Positions 1 to 7,116 of a stretch of DNA of 29,043 bases are shown here, one piece after another. Position numbers and translations under genes: made by a program. The first letter of the stretch is position 1, and every line of letters begins with the position of its first letter. Origin of the DNA: an uncultured Eubacteriales bacterium (GTDB taxonomy: Bacteria; Bacillota; Clostridia; Oscillospirales; UBA644); the NCBI GenBank assembly GCA_934486965.1, contig CAKSQP010000008.1, positions 1 to 29,043 of the forward strand. Reading direction: 5' to 3'. The notes under the pieces are model-generated. The model was not told where the DNA came from. It was given only the letters and a program-made list of their open reading frames with translations, and made no database searches.

Positions 1-28
1 TTATACCAATTCTTTGAAAAAATGTCAA
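1..28 (-). promoter_or_regulatory. Leftward promoter at the window edge
   Basis: On the minus strand a perfect TTGACA (-35, 23-28) is followed after 17 bp by TATAA (1-5, with the sixth base outside the window). It would drive a gene to the left of the window. The target is not visible, so this rests on the two hexamers and their ideal spacing only. Confidence 0.5.
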
Positions 29-146
29 TAAAATTAGGGCAAAATATTTATTTTCGTCATTTCGAACAAAAAAAGTGTGACATTTTTGTGCAACTGATAC
101 AAAATTGTATTTTTGACGTTGTTTTGACATTATTTAAGATGACAAA
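29..146. other. AT-rich intergenic stretch, no gene seen
   Basis: I see no convincing coding frame here. The only internal structure is a perfect 14-bp palindrome, ATACAAAATTGTAT (97-110), upstream of the leftward edge promoter. It could be an operator but nothing else supports that. Confidence 0.4.
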
Positions 147-176
147 AAGAGCCACGGACCGAAGTCCGTGGCTCTT
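147..176 (-). terminator. Intrinsic terminator of the leftward BspA-like gene pair
   Basis: A 13-bp perfect stem (147-159 with 164-176) is closed on the minus strand by a UUCG tetraloop and followed on that strand by a short U run (UUUUUGUC). It lies 15 bp beyond the stop codon at 191, so it ends the transcript of the two leftward BspA-like genes. Confidence 0.9.
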
Positions 177-190
177 AGGTTCAATAATTA

Positions 191-2563
191 TTATTGCCGG
201 ACAAGTTTTCCGTCTGCACCGAAGTAGTAAATGCCTGCGGGAAGGAGTCCGTTTGCTTTTGCAGCACTGAACGCATACCATGTGTTCTTAACTGCTTTAA
301 GGTAACTGTTGATGAAGTAGTAATTTCCATCAGCGTCTTTTACAAGGCCCTTTGAAATTGCAACTCCGTTTTCGTAGTAACGGATATCTCCGTTGGTTTC
401 GAAGGTAAGACCGTTCTTAACTACGAGTTTACCGTCTTCGCCGAAGAAATATGTTCCTGCGGGAAGGAGTCCGTTTGCTTTTGCTGCACTGAACGCATAC
501 CATGTGTTCTTAACTGCTTTACGCGTGCTGTTGATGAAGTAGTAGTTGCCGTCAGCGTCTTTTACAAGGCCCTTTGAAATTGCAACTCCGTTTTCGTAGT
601 AACGGATATCGCCGTTGGTTTCGAAGGTAAGACCGTTCTTAACTACGAGTTTACCGTCTTCGCCGAAGAAGTATGTGCCTGCGGGAAGGAGTCCGTTTGC
701 CTTTGCAGTGCTGAACGCATACCATGTGTTCTTAACTGCTTTAAGGTAACTGTTGATGAAGTAATAATTTCCTTCATATTCAACAAGTCCCTTTGCAACT
801 GCGATCCCGTCCTCATAATAACGGAGGTCTCCGCGGGAATCCATCTCAAAACCGTTCATCAGTTGCAGTTTGCCGCTACCGTCTGGCGAATACCGGACAT
901 AAACTACGGGGATATTCTTCTTCTGTGCGTAAGTATCGGCATAACTACCCTTTATTGTCCTGATTGTCAAATTCTCACAATCGTCAAAAGCATCTTCTGC
1001 TATCCTTGTTACGCTGTCGGGGATAGTTATGCTTGTAAGTTTAGCACAACCATAAAAGGCCCTGCCTTCTATACTTGTAACGCTGTCGGGAATTGTTAGG
1101 CTTGTAAGCCCGGTACAATTGTAAAAGGCATAAGGCTCTATCCATTTAACGCTGTTGGGAATCGTTATGTTTATAAGTGCGATACAATCCTCAAAAGTCC
1201 ATGATCCTATACCCGTTAGGCTGTCAGGCATAGTTATGCTTGCAAGTCCGGTACAACCGGAAAAAGCACCATCACCTATACTTGTTATACTGTTCGGAAT
1301 CGTTATGCTTGTAAGCCCAGTACAACTCCAAAAAGCATAATTCCCTATACTTGTTATACTGTTCGGAATCGTTATGCTTGTAAGTCCGGTACAACGGGCA
1401 AAAATACCTTCTTCTATATTTGTTACACTATCAGGAATCATGATGCTTGTAATCTTAGCACAACCGTAAAAAGCCCTGTCTCCTATACTTGTAACGCTGT
1501 CGGGAATAGTTATGCTTGTAATCTCTGCACAATTTAAAAAAGCATCTTCTCCTATACTTGTAACGCTGTCGGGGATAGTTATGCTTGTAAGCCCGGTACA
1601 ACCGGAAAAGGTCCCTTCTCTTATACTTGTTATGCTGTCGGGAATTGTTATGCTTGTAAGTCCGGTGCAGTCGGAAAAAGCATAATTTCCTATACTTTTT
1701 ACACTATCAGGAATCGTTATACTTACGATATCAGATTTCCCAGAAAAACAATATGAGCCTATTCGTTCGATTCCTTCGGGAATATTATAATCATCAATTT
1801 TGACTCCGTTAAGGTATAATGCAGTTCCTTCAATCGACAATGGAGTTGCATCCTTACTACCAAAATCGATGGCATACCATTTTGCCAAATCTGTTATATC
1901 AACTCTTGTAAGCCCGGTACAATATTCAAAAGCCCCGCCATCTATACTTGTTACACTGTCAGGAATCGTTATGCTTGTAAGTCCGGTACAACCGAAAAAA
2001 GCGCCACTTCCTATACTTGTTACACTATGGGGAATAGTTATGCTTGTAAGCCCTGTACAATTGAAAAAAGCTCTCCACCCTATACTTGTTACACTGTCGG
2101 GAATAGTTATGCTTGTAAGCCCGGTACAATCTTCAAAAGCACTGCCATTTATCCTTGTTACGCTGTCGGGAATTGTTAGGCTTGCAAGCCCGGTACAACC
2201 GTAAAAAGCAAGAGAGTCTATACTTGTTACGCTGTCGGGAATCGTTATGCTTGTAAGTCCGGTACAACCGGAAAAAGCACTATATCCTATGCTTGTTACG
2301 CTATTGGCAATCGTTACCTTTTTCAAAGAGGTTTTATTCTCAAATGCAGAATCGGCAATTTGGGTTACAGGATAGCCGTTATATTCCGAAGAAATGGTTA
2401 TTTCGGTCACAGTATCACTGCAGCCGGTAACTACCGCATGGTCTCCGTCGATTTTATAGTATACATCGTCGATAAGTTCCGCTGTAGATTCTATCTGCGG
2501 AAAGATTGCAAAAAGGAAAACTGCGACCAAAAATATGCTTAATATTTTTTTGAATTTTTCCAT
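191..2563 (-). CDS. BspA-like LRR_5 surface protein with three 74-residue C-terminal repeats
   Basis: This is a secreted leucine-rich-repeat protein of 790 residues. A signal peptide occupies about residues 1-28 (basic MEKFKK start, then a hydrophobic run). Residues of about 50-550 are tandem 23-residue LRR_5 (BspA/Treponema pallidum type) units of the form CTGLTSITIPDSVTSIG. The last 222 residues (from about 569) are three copies of a 74-residue aromatic/Gly-rich unit containing YYENG, GNYYFINS and GEDGKLV, reminiscent of choline/glucan-type wall-binding repeats. BspA-family LRR proteins are often adhesins; here surface attachment by the repeat tail is inferred. The start has a GAGAGG ribosome-binding site. 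The gene follows the paralogue ending at 2657 by 93 bp on the same strand, so the two are probably co-transcribed and under the same invertible control. No LPXTG or dockerin is present. Confidence 0.9.
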   Translation of the reverse strand: MEKFKKILSIFLVAVFLFAIFPQIESTAELIDDVYYKIDGDHAVVTGCSDTVTEITISSEYNGYPVTQIADSAFENKTSLKKVTIANSVTSIGYSAFSGCTGLTSITIPDSVTSIDSLAFYGCTGLASLTIPDSVTRINGSAFEDCTGLTSITIPDSVTSIGWRAFFNCTGLTSITIPHSVTSIGSGAFFGCTGLTSITIPDSVTSIDGGAFEYCTGLTRVDITDLAKWYAIDFGSKDATPLSIEGTALYLNGVKIDDYNIPEGIERIGSYCFSGKSDIVSITIPDSVKSIGNYAFSDCTGLTSITIPDSITSIREGTFSGCTGLTSITIPDSVTSIGEDAFLNCAEITSITIPDSVTSIGDRAFYGCAKITSIMIPDSVTNIEEGIFARCTGLTSITIPNSITSIGNYAFWSCTGLTSITIPNSITSIGDGAFSGCTGLASITMPDSLTGIGSWTFEDCIALINITIPNSVKWIEPYAFYNCTGLTSLTIPDSVTSIEGRAFYGCAKLTSITIPDSVTRIAEDAFDDCENLTIRTIKGSYADTYAQKKNIPVVYVRYSPDGSGKLQLMNGFEMDSRGDLRYYEDGIAVAKGLVEYEGNYYFINSYLKAVKNTWYAFSTAKANGLLPAGTYFFGEDGKLVVKNGLTFETNGDIRYYENGVAISKGLVKDADGNYYFINSTRKAVKNTWYAFSAAKANGLLPAGTYFFGEDGKLVVKNGLTFETNGDIRYYENGVAISKGLVKDADGNYYFINSYLKAVKNTWYAFSAAKANGLLPAGIYYFGADGKLVRQ
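194..859 (-). repeat. Three tandem 222-bp coding repeats
   Basis: Three in-frame units of exactly 222 bp (anchor heptamer at 241, 463 and 685) encode the 74-residue tail units. Sequence is nearly identical between units and to the four units at 2660-3547, which suggests recent duplication or gene conversion. The unit proximal to the LRR domain is the most diverged. Confidence 0.9.
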
Positions 2564-2609
2564 AACATTATCCTCTCATTTTATTTTGCATAAAACAGTT
2601 CAGTTTTTT

Positions 2610-2640
2610 GAGGTCGGAAATTTTTTGCTTTCCCGACCTC
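2610..2640. other. Hairpin between the two BspA-like genes
   Basis: GAGGTCGG (2610-2617) and CCGACCTC (2633-2640) form an 8-bp stem, extendable by 3 bp past a one-base bulge. On the minus (transcript) strand it is followed by A residues rather than U residues, so it is not a standard terminator. It more likely acts as an mRNA stability or processing structure between two co-transcribed genes. That role is inferred. Confidence 0.5.
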
Positions 2641-2656
2641 AAATTCCGTCTGAAGT

Positions 2657-5600
2657 CTACTGCTGGACAAGTTTACCGTCTTCGCCGAAGAAGTAGTTGC
2701 CTGCGGGAAGGAGTCCGTTTGCCTTTGCAGCGCTGAACGCATACCATGTGTTCTTAACTGCTTTACGCGTGCTGTTGATGAAGTAGTAGTTGCCTTCGGA
2801 ATCCTGAACAAGACCCTTGGAAACTGCAACGCCGTTTTCATAGTAACGGATATCTCCGTTGGTTTCGAAGGTAAGACCGTTCTTGATTACGAGTTTACCG
2901 TCTTCACCGAAGAAGTATGTTCCTGCGGGAAGGAGTCCGTTTGCTTTTGCAGCGCTGAACGCATACCATGTGTTCTTAACCGCTTTAAGGTAACTGTTGA
3001 TGAAGTAGTAGTTGCCTTCGGAATCTTTTACAAGACCCTTGGAAACTGCAACGCCGTTTTCATAGTAACGAATGTCGCCGTTTGCTTCGAAGGTAAGACC
3101 GTTCTTGATTACGAGTTTACCGTCTTCACCGAAGAAGTAGTTTCCTGCGGGAAGGAGTCCGTTTGCTTTTGCAGCGCTGAACGCATACCATGTGTTCTTA
3201 ACTGCTTTACGCTTGCTGTTGATGAAGTAGTAGTTGCCTTCGGAATCCTGAACAAGACCCTTGGAAACTGCAACGCCGTTTTCATAGTAACGGATATCTC
3301 CGTTGGTTTCGAAGGTAAGACCGTTCTTGATTACGAGTTTACCGTCTTCACCGAAGAAGTATGTTCCTGCGGGAAGGAGTCCGTTTGCTTTTGCAGCACT
3401 GAACGCATACCATGTGTTCTTAACCGCTTTAAGGTAACTGTTGATGAAGTAATAATTTCCTTCATATTCAACAAGTCCCTTTGCGACTGCGATCCCGTCC
3501 TCATAATAACGGAGGTCTCCGCGGGAATCCATCTCAAAACCGTTCATCAGTTGCAGTTTGCCGCTATCATCGGGCGAATATTTGACATAAACTACGGGGA
3601 TATTATTCTCCTGTGCGTAAGTATCGGCATAACTATCCTTTATTGCCCTGATTGTTAAATTTTCACAATCGTCAAAAGCATCTTTTTCTATCCATGTTAC
3701 GCTGTCAGGGATAGTTATGATTGTAAGTCCGGTGCAACCGTCAAAAATATCTCCTTCTATACTTTTTACACCGTTGGAAATCGTTATGCTTGTAAGTCCG
3801 GTACAATCTCGAAAAGCATTATATCCTATAATTGTTACACTGTTGGGTATCGTTATGCTTGTAAGCCCGGTACAACCGGAAAAAGCAGCATAGCCTATAC
3901 TTGTTACACTGTCGGGAATAGTTATGCTTGTAAGTCCGGTACAACCTGAAAAAGCACAGCTCTCTATCTTTGTTACGCCATACGGAATTACAATGTCTGT
4001 AATGAGTTCACCGTTCAGATATAAATTATGAGCATAATACAACGGACTCGACTCATTGTAAGTGAAATCAATATCGCACCATTTTGCAAGGTCGGTTATA
4101 TTAACCCTTTCAAGCCCGGTACAACCTTCAAAAGCATAACGTCTTATACTTGTTACGCTGTCGGGAATAGTTATACTTGTAAGCCCGGTGCAACCGGAAA
4201 AGGTTCCTTCTCTTATACATGTTATGCTGTCTGGAATTGTTACATTTGAAAGTTCGGTACAATTTTGAAAAGCATAATCTCCTATAGTTGTCACGCTGTC
4301 GTGAATAGTTATGCTTGTAAGCCCGGTACAACCGGAAAAAGCATAATTTCCTATACTTGTTACACTGTGGGGAATTGTTACATTTGCAAGTCCGGTACAA
4401 TTGCAAAAAGCATATTCTCCTATACTTGTTACGCTGTCGGGTATTGTTATGTTTGTAAGTCCGGTACAACCTCTAAAGGTAAAATTCCCTATATTTGTTA
4501 CGCTGTCGGGAATGGTTATGCTTGTAAATCCGGTACAACCGTCAAAAGCAAGATTTTCTATGCTTGTTACGCCATGCGGAATTGCAAGGTCAGTAACAAG
4601 TTCGCCGTTCAGATATAAATTATGAGCATAATACAAAGGATTCGACCCGAAATAGAAAGTGATATCGCACCATTTTGCAAGGTCGGTTATGTTAACTCTT
4701 TTAAGCCCGGTACAACCGGAAAAAGCCCCGCCACCTATACTTGTTACACTGTCGGGAATCGTTACACTTGTAAGGCTGGTACAACCGCCAAAAGCAGAAT
4801 CCCTTATACTTGTTATGCCATAAGGAATTACAAGGTCCGTAACAAGTTCGCCGTTCAGATATAAATTATGAGCATAATACAAAGGATTCGCCAGATTATA
4901 AAAATCAATATCGCACCATTTTGCAAGGTCGGTTATGTTAACCTTTTTAAGCTCGGTACAACCGTCAAAAGCATGACTTCCTATCTGTGTTACGCTGTCA
5001 GGGATCGTTATGCTCGAAAGTCCGGTACAACCGTAAAAAGCAAGATTTCCTATGCTTGTTACGCTGTCGGCAATCGTTACACTTGTAAGGCTGGTACAAC
5101 TGTAAAAAGAATACTGCCCTATACTTGTTACTTCGTTCGGAATTACAAGGTCTGTAACAAGTTCGTCGTTCAGATATAAATTATGAGCATAATACAGAGG
5201 ATTTGAATAAGAATAATTAAAATTAATTTCGCACCATTTTGCAAGGTCGGTTATATTAACTCGTTTTAGGTCCGTGCATTTTAAAAAGGCGCTATCCCCT
5301 ATACTTGTTACGCTGGCAGGAATTGTTACGCTTACGAGTCCGGTACAACAGGAAAAGGCAGAAGCCCCTATACTTGTTACGCTGTTGGGAATCGTTACGC
5401 TTGTAAGTCCGGAGCACCAGAGAAAAGCACCTTCTCCTATACTTGTTACGCTGTCGGCAATCGTTACCTTTTTCAAGGAGGTTTTATTCTCAAATGCAGA
5501 ATCGGCAATTTGGGTTACCGGATAACCGTTATATTCCGAAGAAATGACTATTTCAGTCGCTGTGTCGCTGCAACCGGTGACTACCGCATGGTCTCCGTCG

Positions 5601-5734
5601 ATTTTATAATATACGCCGTCGACAAGTTCCGAATCGGCAGGAACCGCCGCCTCAAAGACCATGGGGCTTATTATTCCGGGAATAAACATAAACATAAGCG
5701 CCGCAACTAAAAATAAACTCAGTACTTTTTTCAT
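2657..5734 (-). CDS. BspA-like LRR_5 surface protein with four 74-residue C-terminal repeats
   Basis: A secreted leucine-rich-repeat protein of 1025 residues, paralogous to the next gene downstream. I chose the ATG at 5734: it has GGAGGTC upstream and begins MKKVLSLFLVAALMF, a signal peptide, whereas the longer frame adds 27 polar residues. The body is 23-residue LRR_5 units interrupted several times by a longer unit (NITDLAKWC ... PLYYAHNLYLNGELVTD), a feature common in BspA-like proteins. The C-terminus has four 74-residue YYENG/GNYYFINS/GEDGKLV units (DNA 2660-3547). About 130 bp upstream of the start is the inverted-repeat-bounded segment 5863-6144, whose promoter currently points away from this gene. 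A weaker possible promoter (TTGTCC and TATATA/TATAAT, 18-20 bp spacing, 5784-5815) lies between the gene and the switch, so basal expression is possible. Confidence 0.9.
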   Translation of the reverse strand: MKKVLSLFLVAALMFMFIPGIISPMVFEAAVPADSELVDGVYYKIDGDHAVVTGCSDTATEIVISSEYNGYPVTQIADSAFENKTSLKKVTIADSVTSIGEGAFLWCSGLTSVTIPNSVTSIGASAFSCCTGLVSVTIPASVTSIGDSAFLKCTDLKRVNITDLAKWCEINFNYSYSNPLYYAHNLYLNDELVTDLVIPNEVTSIGQYSFYSCTSLTSVTIADSVTSIGNLAFYGCTGLSSITIPDSVTQIGSHAFDGCTELKKVNITDLAKWCDIDFYNLANPLYYAHNLYLNGELVTDLVIPYGITSIRDSAFGGCTSLTSVTIPDSVTSIGGGAFSGCTGLKRVNITDLAKWCDITFYFGSNPLYYAHNLYLNGELVTDLAIPHGVTSIENLAFDGCTGFTSITIPDSVTNIGNFTFRGCTGLTNITIPDSVTSIGEYAFCNCTGLANVTIPHSVTSIGNYAFSGCTGLTSITIHDSVTTIGDYAFQNCTELSNVTIPDSITCIREGTFSGCTGLTSITIPDSVTSIRRYAFEGCTGLERVNITDLAKWCDIDFTYNESSPLYYAHNLYLNGELITDIVIPYGVTKIESCAFSGCTGLTSITIPDSVTSIGYAAFSGCTGLTSITIPNSVTIIGYNAFRDCTGLTSITISNGVKSIEGDIFDGCTGLTIITIPDSVTWIEKDAFDDCENLTIRAIKDSYADTYAQENNIPVVYVKYSPDDSGKLQLMNGFEMDSRGDLRYYEDGIAVAKGLVEYEGNYYFINSYLKAVKNTWYAFSAAKANGLLPAGTYFFGEDGKLVIKNGLTFETNGDIRYYENGVAVSKGLVQDSEGNYYFINSKRKAVKNTWYAFSAAKANGLLPAGNYFFGEDGKLVIKNGLTFEANGDIRYYENGVAVSKGLVKDSEGNYYFINSYLKAVKNTWYAFSAAKANGLLPAGTYFFGEDGKLVIKNGLTFETNGDIRYYENGVAVSKGLVQDSEGNYYFINSTRKAVKNTWYAFSAAKANGLLPAGNYFFGEDGKLVQQ
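2660..3547 (-). repeat. Four tandem 222-bp coding repeats
   Basis: Four in-frame 222-bp units (anchor at 2707, 2929, 3151 and 3373) encode the C-terminal 74-residue units. They match the three-unit array in the downstream paralogue almost base for base, providing substrates for unequal crossing-over and copy-number change. Confidence 0.9.
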
Positions 5735-5783
5735 ATTGACCTCCGATTTTTTCAATATATTTATTTTTTCTTTTTGCTGTAAC

Positions 5784-5815
5784 ATTATATATAACTCTTT
5801 GGCAGGAATGGACAA
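5784..5815 (-). promoter_or_regulatory. Weak candidate promoter outside the invertible segment
   Basis: On the minus strand TTGTCC (5810-5815) precedes TATAAT (5784-5789) by 20 bp, or an overlapping TATATA (5786-5791) by 18 bp. Spacing and the -35 are poor. It is recorded because it would give switch-independent expression of the gene starting at 5734. Confidence 0.3.
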
Positions 5816-5862
5816 TCGGGATTTTCGGACATTTTTTCTGCCGTTGATGAGTTTTATTCAGC

Positions 5863-5885
5863 AACATAATCCGCATTATGTTGCT
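5863..5885 (+). repeat. Left inverted repeat of the DNA switch (dif-like recombination site)
   Basis: A 23-bp sequence perfectly repeated in inverse orientation at 6122-6144. It is itself a dyad: arms AACATAA and TTATGTT around an asymmetric 6-bp centre TCCGCA. Here the dyad extends three bases further outward. The arms resemble the XerD arm of dif (TTATGTTAAAT). Two inverted arms with a short asymmetric spacer is the usual core-site layout of tyrosine recombinases. Confidence 0.85.
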
Positions 5886-5953
5886 TTCTACATATTGAAT
5901 AAGCCCGAAGGTCAGGCATAAAAAAATTTACGAATGTTTTCGGGCATTATGAA

Positions 5954-5989
5954 AAAGCCTTTTCGATAGGAACATGATGAAAAGGCTTT
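5954..5989 (-). terminator. Terminator inside the invertible segment, facing the BspA-like genes
   Basis: An 11-bp perfect stem (5954-5964 with 5979-5989) with a 14-nt loop is followed on the minus strand by a U run. In the present orientation it would stop leftward read-through from the recombinase gene into the BspA-like genes. After inversion it would face the recombinase instead. Confidence 0.7.
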
Positions 5990-6048
5990 GCTGTCATGCA
6001 ATTTTTCGGTCAGTCACATGATTTTACCGAATTTCCGGCATAAAATAG

Positions 6049-6077
6049 TTGACTTTCCGACAAAAGGGTGTTATAAT
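6049..6077 (+). promoter_or_regulatory. Sigma-A promoter within the invertible segment, pointing right
   Basis: TTGACT (6049-6054), a 17-bp spacer and a perfect TATAAT (6072-6077). In the present orientation it reads out through the right inverted repeat, antisense to the recombinase gene, where no rightward gene exists. In the flipped orientation it would read into the gene starting at 5734. Confidence 0.85.
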
Positions 6078-6121
6078 GAAGTGTGTTTATTGTGGATTTT
6101 GACACATTTCACACGAAACTC

Positions 6122-6144
6122 AGCAACATAATGCGGATTATGTT
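6122..6144 (-). repeat. Right inverted repeat of the DNA switch
   Basis: Inverse copy of 5863-5885, identical over 23 bp, with central six bases TGCGGA instead of TCCGCA. Outside the repeat, bases 6145-6147 break the outer symmetry. It lies immediately beyond the recombinase stop codon (6148-6150), so site and recombinase travel as one cassette. Confidence 0.85.
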
Positions 6145-6147
6145 ATT

Positions 6148-6837
6148 TTACAAGATCAGATGCATATTTTCCATGCGGCGGCGGTGTTCTTCGCCGGTCG
6201 AAATGATATAAATTCTTGTTGTGTCGATGCTTGAATGTCCGAGGATATCGGCGAGTTTTGCGATATCTTTTTCAACCGACCAGAAGACGCGGGCGAAAAG
6301 ATGCCGCAGGTTATGCGGAAAGACTTTTCGGCTGTCGACGCCCGCCGCGGCACAGAGATTTTTCATTCCACGCCAAACGGTTATCCTGTTTATCGGGTTT
6401 CCGTTTCTTGTAACGAATATTATTCCGCTTTTTATCCCCTGCTCCGCCGCGTAGCGGAGTAATTTTTTTTGCAATTCGCGAACGATAAACACCGTTCGGG
6501 TTTTCGCCTTACAGGTAACCGTGGCGTTCCCTTTTTTCGCCGCCTCGACGGTTATATAACGAAGTTCGCCGACGCGGATTCCCGTTCCGCAGATCGTCTG
6601 AATGATAAGAGAAATTCTGCGGTTTCCCTTTTGTTCAGCCGCCCTGCAAAGGCTTTTGTATTCCGCTTTTGAAAGTTCTTTTTCTTCGGGGCAAAAAACT
6701 TTCTTTTGAAGTTTCAGAGTCTTGACTTTAAGGTCGTGCCACCCTAAAAACCCGAAAAGTCGGTTCAGGGAAACAAGCATTGAATTCACGCTTGAAGCGG
6801 AGTATTTTCCGACGATGAAATTTTTATATTCAAGCAC
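6148..6837 (-). CDS. Tyrosine recombinase/integrase, 5' end frameshifted
   Basis: Site-specific recombinase of the phage-integrase (Xer/Int) superfamily, probably the enzyme that flips the adjacent segment. The 229-residue open part holds the end of the SAM-like N-terminal domain and the whole catalytic domain. Visible catalytic residues are Arg88 (GTGIRVGE), Lys110 or Lys112, His175 and Arg178 (HNLRH), His201 (LGHSSIDTT) and nucleophile Tyr210. It looks truncated: upstream, in another frame, lies the missing 5' end beginning MDKILTPSAVSAF at 6983, followed in this frame by SPATVGKYVRDVLSFAAF leading straight into LEYKNF. One extra A at the A5 run 6918-6922 (minus strand) would restore a protein of about 278 residues. 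The gene is therefore inactivated, shifted by slippage, or mis-sequenced. All active-site residues remain intact. Confidence 0.85.
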   Translation of the reverse strand: MLEYKNFIVGKYSASSVNSMLVSLNRLFGFLGWHDLKVKTLKLQKKVFCPEEKELSKAEYKSLCRAAEQKGNRRISLIIQTICGTGIRVGELRYITVEAAKKGNATVTCKAKTRTVFIVRELQKKLLRYAAEQGIKSGIIFVTRNGNPINRITVWRGMKNLCAAAGVDSRKVFPHNLRHLFARVFWSVEKDIAKLADILGHSSIDTTRIYIISTGEEHRRRMENMHLIL

Positions 6838-6983
6838 TGATTCCCGTGTCGCCCTGCCGCCCGAAAACGCGGCAAAAGAAAGGACGTCGCGGACATATTT
6901 CCCGACCGTCGCGGGGCTTTTTCGTCGGAAATAAGGAAGTTTCGGAAAGCCGAAACGGCAGACGGTGTCAAAATTTTATCCAT
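6838..6983 (-). pseudogene. Displaced 5' part of the recombinase gene
   Basis: The ATG at 6983 has a GAGGTG ribosome-binding site and starts MDKILTPSAVSAFRNFL, typical of the N-terminal core-binding domain of this recombinase family. The frame is kept to about 6922. There the run GAAAAAGC is one A short for continuation, and the -1 frame continues as SPATVGKYVRDV into the main open frame. In its own frame the piece reads on as unrelated basic sequence to 6786. Confidence 0.75.
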
Positions 6984-7000
6984 ATTATCACCTCAATTCA

Positions 7001-7029
7001 ATTATACAAGAAAAAAAAGAGCCGTGAAA
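7001..7029 (-). promoter_or_regulatory. Candidate recombinase promoter
   Basis: TATAAT (7001-7006, minus strand) lies 18 bp upstream of the ATG at 6983 and 17 bp from TTTCAC (7024-7029). The -35 is weak and overlaps the terminator hairpin of the upstream gene. Predicted transcription would start near 6994, leaving a very short leader. Confidence 0.45.
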
Positions 7030-7051
7030 TCCAAAAGATTTCACGGCTCTT
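7017..7051 (-). terminator. Intrinsic terminator of the dockerin LRR operon
   Basis: A 15-bp perfect stem (7017-7031 with 7037-7051), a CAAAA loop as written on the plus strand, and eight consecutive U residues on the minus-strand transcript. It lies 65 bp after the stop at 7117, so it ends the 13397-7117 transcript and insulates the recombinase gene. Confidence 0.92.
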
Positions 7052-7116
7052 AATATTGAAAATCAAATATTCTGGTGAATGTAATACAGCGTGCAGGTTT
7101 CTTTGTTCTGAATCTG

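Larger units (their letters stand above)
5863..6144. other. Candidate invertible promoter segment (phase-variation switch)
   Basis: This 282-bp segment fills the gene-free interval 5735-6147. It is bounded by perfect 23-bp inverted repeats, contains no plausible gene, and carries a near-consensus promoter (6049-6077, rightward) plus an intrinsic terminator (5954-5989, leftward). A tyrosine recombinase gene ends 3 bp from the right repeat. Recombination between the repeats would flip the promoter toward the BspA-like genes at 5734-191, giving a leader of roughly 200 nt. The layout matches tyrosine-recombinase promoter switches known from Bacteroides surface polysaccharides and from Clostridioides difficile (cwpV, flg; RecV). 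As read here the switch should be OFF. Inversion itself is inferred. Confidence 0.8.

Noticed and set aside
900..2300. Regularly spaced short repeats that could suggest a CRISPR array
   Set aside because: The period is 69 bp, the units are in frame and encode 23-residue LRR_5 repeats; both 'repeat' and 'spacer' parts are coding and similar to each other.
2610..2640. Hairpin read as a terminator between the two BspA-like genes
   Set aside because: The minus-strand transcript has A residues, not U residues, after the stem, and the next gene lacks an obvious own promoter, so co-transcription fits better.
6048..6147. Rightward promoter as the promoter of a plus-strand gene past 6147
   Set aside because: Plus-strand frames from 6216 onward are short, overlap the recombinase in antisense and have no family resemblance. 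The inverted-repeat context explains the promoter better.
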